A stretch of 64,000 bases of DNA from contig NZ_JAFAJM010000014.1 of NCBI RefSeq assembly GCF_019236175.1, positions 1-64,000 on the forward strand, written 5' to 3'. How positions within the stretch are numbered: the stretch's first letter is position 1; the number at the start of each line of letters is the position of its first letter. A program made the position numbers and the translations under genes. The DNA comes from Chryseobacterium sp. (GTDB lineage Bacteria; Bacteroidota; Bacteroidia; Flavobacteriales; Weeksellaceae). Positions 35,624 through 42,247 of the stretch are shown here, piece after piece. The notes below the pieces were generated by a model. That model saw only the letters and a list, made by a program, of their open reading frames with translations, was not told where the DNA came from and did not search any database.

Positions 35624-37672
35624 ATGAAAGCTCCACAGGCAAAAAAAATAGAAAAAATATTAGAAACACACGGTGATCAAAGGATCGACAATTATTTCTG
35701 GCTTAATGAAAGAGAAAATCCGGAAGTCATCCGATATCTTGAAGAAGAAAACGCCTATGAAGAATTCATCATGAAAGACACGGAACAGCTTCAGGAAGAC
35801 CTTTTTGAAGAAATGAAAGCCCGTTATAAAAAAGACGATGAGTCTCTTCCTTATTTCTTCAATGAGTACTGGTATATTGTACGCTATGAAGAAGGCAAAG
35901 AATATCCTATATTCTGCAGAAAACATAAAAGCCTGGATAATCCGGAAGAGATTGTACTTGATGTGAATATTTTGGCAGAAGGTGAAGATTTCTTTGAAGT
36001 AGGAAGTGTAGCAGTAAGCCCTGATAATACACTGGCTTCTTTTTCCTCAGATAATGTAGGAAGAAGAATTTACACCCTTAATTTTAAAAACCTGGAAACA
36101 GGAGAAATACTTGCTGATAAAATTCTGAATACAACGGGAAAAACCGTATGGGCCAATGATAATAAGCATGTATTTTACATCAGAAAAGACAAGAGCCTTC
36201 GTGCATTTCAGGTATACAGACACGAATTGGGAACAGACCCTTCAGAAGACATTTTGATTTTCCATGAAGAAGATGACACTTTTGATGTGAATGTTTTTAA
36301 AACAAAATCATTACAATATATTTTCATCGCCAGTTCCAGCACAATTTCAGATGAACATCATTTTATCCCTTCTGACAATGTTTTTGCAGACTGGACAGTT
36401 ATTCAGCCAAGAATAGATGATCTTGAATATTCTGTGGAACATTACGAGGATGAGTTTTATATTATTACCAATGCCGATGATGCGATCAATTTTAAAATTG
36501 TGAAAACAAAGATCGATAACTGTGGCATGGAAAACTGGGTTGATGTGATTCCACACCGTGCTGAAGTTCTGTTGGAAGGATTTGAAATTTTCAGAGACTA
36601 CCTTGTCCTTGAGGAAAGAGAAAAAGGCTTGTTACAGATCAAAATTATTGATGAAAAAACAAAGGAATCTTATTACTTACCTTTCTCAGATCCTACTTAC
36701 ACCGCTTATATCGGGATCAATCTTGAGTTTGACACGGAAGTGTTACGTTACGGCTATACTTCACTGACACAGCCAAGCTCAACCTATGAATATAATATGA
36801 AGGAAAAAACCACAAAACTTTTGAAACAACAGGAAGTTTTAGGCGGAAATTTTATTCCTGAGAATTATATTTCCGAAAGAATATGGGCAGATTCCCGGGA
36901 CGGAAAAACAAAAATCCCAATTTCTTTAGTCTATCATAAAGATACTCCAAAATCAGCAGACACTCCTCTGCTCTTGTATGGATATGGAAGTTATGGACAT
37001 ACGGTAGATGCCAGCTTTTCCAATGTAAGATTATCAATACTGGACAGGGGCTTTATTTATGCCATTGCCCATATCCGTGGTGGAGAATATCTGGGAAGAG
37101 AATGGTATGAAGACGGAAAAATGCTGTTTAAGAAAAATACATTCTTTGATTTTATTGATGCCGGAAAATACTTAATCAAAGAGAGCTACACCTCTTCCAG
37201 ACATTTATATGCGATGGGAGGAAGTGCCGGAGGTCTTTTGGTAGGAGCTGTTGTCAATTATGAGCCTCAGTTATTTAACGGAATTGTAGCACAGGTTCCT
37301 TTCGTGGATGTGGTAAGTACTATGCTGGATGATACTATTCCTCTGACAACCGGAGAATATGATGAATGGGGAAATCCGAATGACAAAGAGTACTATCATT
37401 ATATGAAAGACTATTCTCCCTATGATAATATAGAAGCCAAAGATTATCCTCATATGCTGATCACTACAGGCTTCCATGATTCACAGGTACAATACTGGGA
37501 GCCGGCAAAATGGACAGCCAAATTAAGAGAATTAAAAACAGATAATAATATCCTGATCTTTAAAACGGATATGAGTTCCGGGCACGGAGGAGCCAGCGGA
37601 AGATTTGAATCTCTCAAAGAAGATGCACTCGAGTATGCTTTTCTTTTGAAAATTGAAGATGCTAAAAATTAG
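35624..37672 (+). CDS. ptrB: Prolyl oligopeptidase family protein, oligopeptidase B type
   Basis: A 682-residue cytosolic S9A peptidase with no signal peptide. Beta-propeller (~70-400) and alpha/beta-hydrolase domain. The nucleophile is Ser534 (GGSAGG) and the catalytic His654 is in SSGHGG. Residues before the catalytic domain (GYGSYGHTVDASFS, AHIRGGEYLGREWYEDGK) match oligopeptidase B, which cleaves short peptides after Arg/Lys. The following small gene begins 4 bp after its stop. Confidence 0.9.
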   Translation: MKAPQAKKIEKILETHGDQRIDNYFWLNERENPEVIRYLEEENAYEEFIMKDTEQLQEDLFEEMKARYKKDDESLPYFFNEYWYIVRYEEGKEYPIFCRKHKSLDNPEEIVLDVNILAEGEDFFEVGSVAVSPDNTLASFSSDNVGRRIYTLNFKNLETGEILADKILNTTGKTVWANDNKHVFYIRKDKSLRAFQVYRHELGTDPSEDILIFHEEDDTFDVNVFKTKSLQYIFIASSSTISDEHHFIPSDNVFADWTVIQPRIDDLEYSVEHYEDEFYIITNADDAINFKIVKTKIDNCGMENWVDVIPHRAEVLLEGFEIFRDYLVLEEREKGLLQIKIIDEKTKESYYLPFSDPTYTAYIGINLEFDTEVLRYGYTSLTQPSSTYEYNMKEKTTKLLKQQEVLGGNFIPENYISERIWADSRDGKTKIPISLVYHKDTPKSADTPLLLYGYGSYGHTVDASFSNVRLSILDRGFIYAIAHIRGGEYLGREWYEDGKMLFKKNTFFDFIDAGKYLIKESYTSSRHLYAMGGSAGGLLVGAVVNYEPQLFNGIVAQVPFVDVVSTMLDDTIPLTTGEYDEWGNPNDKEYYHYMKDYSPYDNIEAKDYPHMLITTGFHDSQVQYWEPAKWTAKLRELKTDNNILIFKTDMSSGHGGASGRFESLKEDALEYAFLLKIEDAKN

Positions 37673-37676
37673 AAAA

Positions 37677-38015
37677 ATGAACGAATCCGAATATTGGAAA
37701 AAAATAGAACAGTTCTTTGAAAACCACTTCGGAACTGAAAAAAACCCGCCGATAGAAACTCTTTTATTTTTAATAGGGCTTCAGGAGCTGGGGAGCGGCC
37801 AGCAAAAATACACAAAAGAAGACAAGGTTAATTTAATTCATATCGCGGTTTGCAGATTACTGGAACCGTTCGGATATTATAAATTTACTCATTACGAAGA
37901 CGGATGGCCTCAGTTTGAAAAGCTGGAAGATCTTCCGGAATTAAAACCTAATGAGCAGACTTTACTGATGAAAAAGGCTATTATTCAATATTTTCAGGAG
38001 GAAGAATTAATTTGA
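37677..38015 (+). CDS. Conserved hypothetical protein
   Basis: A 112-residue soluble protein, helical, with LFLIGLQELGSGQQKYTKED as its most distinctive segment. It resembles conserved flavobacterial hypothetical proteins; no domain name can be given. I start at ATG 37677 because the longer frame overlaps the upstream peptidase gene. The 4-bp gap suggests co-transcription with the oligopeptidase gene. Confidence 0.7.
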   Translation: MNESEYWKKIEQFFENHFGTEKNPPIETLLFLIGLQELGSGQQKYTKEDKVNLIHIAVCRLLEPFGYYKFTHYEDGWPQFEKLEDLPELKPNEQTLLMKKAIIQYFQEEELI

Positions 38016-38032
38016 TTCTAAACCTATTGAAT

Positions 38033-38086
38033 AATGATGCATATAAAAAAGACGGGCTAAAGCCCGTCTTTTTTATATGCATCATT
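38033..38086. terminator. Bidirectional terminator with 26-bp perfect arms
   Basis: The arms 38033-38058 and 38061-38086 are perfect reverse complements around a 2-nt centre. The GC core GACGGGCT/AGCCCGTC is flanked by A and T runs, so it can terminate both the upstream plus-strand gene and the convergent minus-strand gene. Confidence 0.92.
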
Positions 38087-38099
38087 GATATATGTATAA

Positions 38100-38585
38100 C
38101 TATCCTATAATCTCTTCAAGCTGATTCAGCCCCATTGTAAAACCTCCTTCAAATCCCATCTCCATCATTTTATTCATGATTTCCTGTGACTGATAATAAA
38201 TGTTTATGGTTATTTTCGTTCCTTCTTCTATTCCGGTAAATCCGATCACCCACTTTGAGCGCGGGGCATTGTCATCAACATTTCCGTTTTCATCACAAAA
38301 AGCACTGGTCCAATCAAAGCTCCTATGTTCTGTAATTTCACCATATTTTGACTGGGAATAGGCCTTTTCTCCATTCGGTCCTACCATAGCATACAACCAT
38401 ATTCCGTCTTTTCTGAAATCCTGATTTATAGTTTCACATCTCCAGGGTCTGGGTCCCCACCACTGATCCAGTAATCCGGATTGGGTAAAATAATTCCATA
38501 CTGTTGAAACATCTGCTTTATAAATTTTCATTACATAGGCAGTATTCGAGTCAAAATCTTTGTTGAAAATGATATTAGATTCCAT
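38100..38585 (-). CDS. SRPBCC (AHSA1-like) domain protein
   Basis: A 161-residue cytosolic START/Bet v1-like protein. The AHSA1 pattern is clear: VSTVWNYFTQSGLLDQWWGP after the first strand, a central IGFTGIEEGTKITI sheet, and a C-terminal helix GGFTMGLNQLEEII. Members bind hydrophobic ligands or act as Hsp90 co-chaperone-like proteins; this one's ligand is unknown. Single-gene unit. Confidence 0.85.
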   Translation of the reverse strand: MESNIIFNKDFDSNTAYVMKIYKADVSTVWNYFTQSGLLDQWWGPRPWRCETINQDFRKDGIWLYAMVGPNGEKAYSQSKYGEITEHRSFDWTSAFCDENGNVDDNAPRSKWVIGFTGIEEGTKITINIYYQSQEIMNKMMEMGFEGGFTMGLNQLEEIIG

Positions 38586-38718
38586 AAATAATTATTTTTA
38601 ATAAAGTTAATTCTTTATTTATTGAAAGGACTTTTCATATGACAAGTAAACAATAATTCATAAATAATTGTTAAAAAACAGTCTTTTAAGAAAAAAAATA
38701 CAATTTTCTGGCGCGTTT

Positions 38719-38751
38719 TTTGTTTATCAACTCTTAAAATAATTAATTTTA
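38719..38751 (+). promoter_or_regulatory. Possible promoter of the two-component system
   Basis: TTTG (38719-38722), a 21-nt spacer and TAATTTTA (38744-38751); the last base of the -7 box deviates. The ATG is 35 bp downstream. Confidence 0.35.
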
Positions 38752-38785
38752 ACATTCATTTTTTCAACATATATAAAATTAGATA

Positions 38786-40324
38786 ATGAATAATAAGTTC
38801 ATCCCAATAATTTCGGTGTTTATGACAATCTCACTGATTGTCTTTGTTACGCTCCAATTTTATTGGCTGAAAGGTTATTACGGCGCGTTAGAACAGGATT
38901 TTTCGAACAAAGTCTATACCGTTCTGGAAAACACTTCAAAAAGTATTGAAGAGATTGAAGCGGATAAATACCTGAATAAAGACAATAGAAATACAATTCT
39001 TGCCAACAGCAGCCAGCCTTCTTTAACGACTATTCAACAGGTGGAAGATTCCGGCACTCAAAGACAGATCATTTATTCTAAGAATATCATTTCAAAGACT
39101 CAGCTTCCTATTTCTCAAAAAGGAGATTCTGTGAAGCTGACCACATTATATACTGATGAAGCAGCCTATAAGATCAAAAAAGATACTACCAACCGGGAAC
39201 TTCTTACAGCTGATCTTAATAAAGATATTGAGAACGGGGATTATGCCATCAAAGAATTTGTAAAGGTATATGGAAATAACCTCCCTATTGCTAAAAGAGT
39301 GGATCCTGTTATTTTGGATTCAGTGATTGCCAAGGAACTGAAAATAAAAGGAATCACGGCAAAATTCGGGTATGGAATTGTAGATCAGAATAATAAGCTC
39401 ACCAGTATTGCCAATAAGGCCTATAAAGAAAAAAAGGATAACAGTACTTATACATATCCTCTTTTTACGGATACAAAGGACCGTACTTTATATAGTCTTG
39501 CTCTGGTATTTCCTAAAAAAGAATATTCACTGGCTATGAACAACTGGCCGATGTTGCTGGGTACTTTCCTTTCACTGCTGACGATTTTGGGAATTTATAT
39601 TATTTCCATCAATTATATGATGAGACAGAAAAAACTTGCCGAAGTAAAAACCGACTTTATCAACAATATGTCTCATGAATTTAAAACTCCGTTGGCAACG
39701 ATTTCTGTAGCAACAGACTCTTTAGCAAATGATAAAATTGCCACCAATCCTGATAAAGTAAAATATTATTCGGAACTGATTAAGCAGGAAAATCTGAGGA
39801 TGAAGAAACAGGTAGAAAATGTTCTCAATATGTCTAAGCTGGAAAGAAACGAAGTCAATCTGTTTCTGAAAGAAACCAATGTAAGGGAACTGATCAAAAA
39901 AACAACTGAATCTTTCAACCTGATTGTAGAGCAGAGAAACGGCTCGCTTACTCAAAAGTTTAATGCCACTCATTACACATTTAAAATAGATGAGTTCCAT
40001 ATCTCAAACATGCTGGTCAATTTACTGGACAACGCCAATAAATATTCTCCCGAAGCACCGGAAATTCATGTAGAAACAAGGAATGAGGGACACTGGTATG
40101 TTATTGAAGTTTCGGATAAGGGAATGGGAATGGAAACCCAAAATAAGACAAAGATTTTCGAAAAATTCTTCAGAGAAGAAACCGGAAATATACATAATGT
40201 AAAAGGACAGGGCTTAGGTCTTTCTTATGTTAAAAAAATTGTAGAATTGCACAAAGGACAGATTATCGTAGACTCTCACAAAGGAAAAGGAAGTACGTTT
40301 ACGATAAAGCTGCCAATGAGCTAA
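38786..40324 (+). CDS. Sensor histidine kinase, RprX-like
   Basis: A 512-residue membrane kinase: helix 1 (~7-28), periplasmic sensor domain (~30-250), helix 2 (~255-276), HisKA with phospho-acceptor His297 in NNMSHEFKTPL, and HATPase with N-box LLDNANKYS, GMGM and GQGLGLSYV motifs. The response regulator follows after 87 bp. Domain order and partner type resemble the RprX/RprY pair of Bacteroidota. The signal is unknown. No HAMP domain is apparent. Confidence 0.92.
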   Translation: MNNKFIPIISVFMTISLIVFVTLQFYWLKGYYGALEQDFSNKVYTVLENTSKSIEEIEADKYLNKDNRNTILANSSQPSLTTIQQVEDSGTQRQIIYSKNIISKTQLPISQKGDSVKLTTLYTDEAAYKIKKDTTNRELLTADLNKDIENGDYAIKEFVKVYGNNLPIAKRVDPVILDSVIAKELKIKGITAKFGYGIVDQNNKLTSIANKAYKEKKDNSTYTYPLFTDTKDRTLYSLALVFPKKEYSLAMNNWPMLLGTFLSLLTILGIYIISINYMMRQKKLAEVKTDFINNMSHEFKTPLATISVATDSLANDKIATNPDKVKYYSELIKQENLRMKKQVENVLNMSKLERNEVNLFLKETNVRELIKKTTESFNLIVEQRNGSLTQKFNATHYTFKIDEFHISNMLVNLLDNANKYSPEAPEIHVETRNEGHWYVIEVSDKGMGMETQNKTKIFEKFFREETGNIHNVKGQGLGLSYVKKIVELHKGQIIVDSHKGKGSTFTIKLPMS

Positions 40325-40411
40325 ATAATAAGTAAAAAATCAAATAACAAAATAGAGAAGATAGAGTGAAAAAAGTTCATTCTTAATTATTAATTTTTAA
40401 TTATTGAAATT

Positions 40412-41098
40412 ATGAGCAACAGAATATTATTAGTAGAGGACGATCAGAGTTTCGGAGCGGTGCTTAAAGATTATTTAACGATCAATAATTTTGAAGTTAC
40501 CCTTGCAACAGACGGTGAGCAGGGACTTAAAGAATTTACAGAAAATGAATTCGACATCTGCATATTTGACGTAATGATGCCTAAAAAAGACGGGTTTTCA
40601 TTGGCTGAAGACGTGAAAAAAATTGATAAAAACACTCCGATTATCTTCCTTACGGCAAGAAATATGAGAGAGGATATTCTGAAAGGATATCAGCTGGGAG
40701 CTGATGATTATATCACAAAGCCATTTGATACTGAACTTCTTTTATACAAAATCAAAGCAATTCTTCAGAGAAGCTCCACCCTGGAAAATGAAGAGCAGGA
40801 ACAGTTCAAAATCAGTAATATTTTCTTTGACTCTATGTTGAGACAATTAAAAGTAGGAGATAAAGAATATAAATTATCTCCTAAAGAAAATGAATTATTA
40901 AAGCTTCTTTGCATTCATAGAAATGATTTCATGCCGAGAGATCTTGCATTAAGAAAAATCTGGAAGAAAGAAAACTACTTTACGGCAAGAAGTATGGACG
41001 TATATATTGCCAAACTTCGTAAACTATTAAAAGACGACGAAGGATTGGAAATCATCAACGTACACGGAGAAGGATTTAGACTTTTGGTAAAAAATTAG
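40412..41098 (+). CDS. OmpR-family response regulator, RprY-like
   Basis: A 228-residue regulator: receiver domain (~3-118) with acidic pair EDD, phospho-acceptor Asp53 (FDVMMPKKDG) and Lys in ITKPFD, then a winged-helix DNA-binding domain (~133-226) with SPKENELLKLL and RSMDVYIAKLRKLL. Pairs with the kinase just upstream. A hairpin terminator separates it from the metal-related genes, so regulation of those genes by this pair would have to act in trans. Confidence 0.94.
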   Translation: MSNRILLVEDDQSFGAVLKDYLTINNFEVTLATDGEQGLKEFTENEFDICIFDVMMPKKDGFSLAEDVKKIDKNTPIIFLTARNMREDILKGYQLGADDYITKPFDTELLLYKIKAILQRSSTLENEEQEQFKISNIFFDSMLRQLKVGDKEYKLSPKENELLKLLCIHRNDFMPRDLALRKIWKKENYFTARSMDVYIAKLRKLLKDDEGLEIINVHGEGFRLLVKN

Positions 41099-41121
41099 TC
41101 CTAAAACTACACTATACATGT

Positions 41122-41160
41122 AAAATTAGCAAAACAATTCAAAATGTTTTGCTAATTTTG
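41122..41160 (+). terminator. Terminator after the response regulator, overlapping next promoter
   Basis: A perfect 15-bp stem (41122-41136 / 41145-41159) with an 8-nt loop, then TTTTAT. Its right arm contains the TAATTTTG box of the next gene. Confidence 0.8.
41153..41160 (+). promoter_or_regulatory. -7 box (TAATTTTG) for the metal-related cluster
   Basis: An exact TAnnTTTG match 16 bp before ATG 41177, embedded in the right arm of the terminator stem. No clear -33 TTG. Confidence 0.5.
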
Positions 41161-41176
41161 TTTTATACCAGAGGAT

Positions 41177-41800
41177 ATGAAGAATACATTTATAGGTTTA
41201 ATCGTCCTAGCGGCATTTAGCATTTCATGTAAAAAGGATGAAAGAGCAACATATATAAAAGAGGCAGATTCACAGCCCGCAGCAACAATCAATACTCCTA
41301 AGGCCTCTTTAATGGATCAGGCAGGAATAGCATCCAATCCTAACCCTACTCCTATGGCAACAACTCCGGGAATGAACCCTCCTCACGGGCAACCGGGACA
41401 CCGGTGTGATATTCCCGTAGGACAGCCCTTAAACAGCGTCTCCTCAAACCCCGTTTCGCAGAATATCAGCGTTGGGAATAATAATGTCATTCAGGTTGAT
41501 CCTAATGCTGTATCTCCCGGAAAAATAGCGATCGATAATAATGGCCGGCAAATAAAAACGGCTCCCGGAATGAATCCTCCACACGGACAATCCGGTCATC
41601 GATGTGATATTCCCGTAGGACAACCTCTGAACAGTAAACCGGTTGCAGTTCAGTCACCGAATATTGTGCAGACTCCGCCACCACCGGTTCCCGCTCCGGC
41701 AGAACAAAATCTGGCTATGGGAGAAAAACCTTCTGTAAACCCGGCTCATGGTGAGCCCTGGCATAACTGCGCGGTAAAAGTTGGTGATCCTTTGCCATAA
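41177..41800 (+). CDS. Lipoprotein with three His/Cys metal-binding-like repeats
   Basis: A 207-residue lipoprotein (lipobox SISC, Cys18), otherwise Pro/Asn/Gln-rich and probably disordered. Three copies of one motif occur: NPPHGQPGHRCDIPVGQPL (about 72-90), the same with HGQSGH (about 132-150), and a divergent NPAHGEPWHNCAVKVGDPL near the C-terminus. The pattern HGxPxHxC gives two His and one Cys per repeat, suited to Cu or Zn. I know no characterised function. The next gene starts 19 bp downstream and encodes a Cys-rich protein, then a receptor with HMA domains follows. Confidence 0.72.
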   Translation: MKNTFIGLIVLAAFSISCKKDERATYIKEADSQPAATINTPKASLMDQAGIASNPNPTPMATTPGMNPPHGQPGHRCDIPVGQPLNSVSSNPVSQNISVGNNNVIQVDPNAVSPGKIAIDNNGRQIKTAPGMNPPHGQSGHRCDIPVGQPLNSKPVAVQSPNIVQTPPPPVPAPAEQNLAMGEKPSVNPAHGEPWHNCAVKVGDPLP

Positions 41801-41819
41801 ATTTCTTATTTTTGCAGAT

Positions 41820-42179
41820 ATGAAGCTGTTTCACCTGCTAACCATAGTTTTTTGTTTAGGAATTTTCTTAGTTCCTAAAGATATTTTCTATGCACAATCT
41901 ATGCAGGAAACATGCTGTAAGGCAGAATCTAAAAAAAGGGACTGCTGTAAAAACCACTCTTCTACAAAAGACAGCAAAAACGATCACACAAAGTCCTGTA
42001 ATGATGACTGCTGTTCATCATGTATCGCCTGCTATACTTTTATAGAAACTCCTTTTTCAAAAAATTTACGTCTGGAACTGTCTTATTATAAATCAAATAA
42101 GAATCCTCAGTTTCAATACTCAGATCCGTATCTTTCAGATCGTTTAAAGGAAATCTGGCAACCGCCTAAAATAGGTTAA
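41820..42179 (+). CDS. Small Cys-rich exported protein (CC-PP type)
   Basis: A 119-residue protein with a signal peptide (MKLFHLLTIVFCLGIFLVP). The mature part has paired cysteines (ETCCKAES, RDCCKNHS, SCNDDCCSSCIACY) and ends LKEIWQPPKIG. This arrangement resembles small Bacteroidota proteins with CC and PP motifs encoded just before TonB-dependent receptors of the heavy-metal type. Probably a periplasmic or surface metal-binding protein. I use ATG 41820 because the longer frame overlaps the upstream gene and hides the signal peptide. Confidence 0.68.
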   Translation: MKLFHLLTIVFCLGIFLVPKDIFYAQSMQETCCKAESKKRDCCKNHSSTKDSKNDHTKSCNDDCCSSCIACYTFIETPFSKNLRLELSYYKSNKNPQFQYSDPYLSDRLKEIWQPPKIG

Positions 42180-42191
42180 TTACTATAGTCT

Positions 42192-42214
42192 GTTCATTAA
42201 ATGATTTAATGAAC
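42192..42214. promoter_or_regulatory. Inverted repeat before the HMA-receptor gene
   Basis: A perfect repeat GTTCATTAAA / TTTAATGAAC with a 3-nt centre, 34 bp before the receptor ATG. It lacks a T run, so it is more likely an operator or RNA-processing hairpin than a terminator. Confidence 0.45.
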
Positions 42215-42247
42215 CATCTTTTAATGTAATCTAAACTTTTAAACAAA

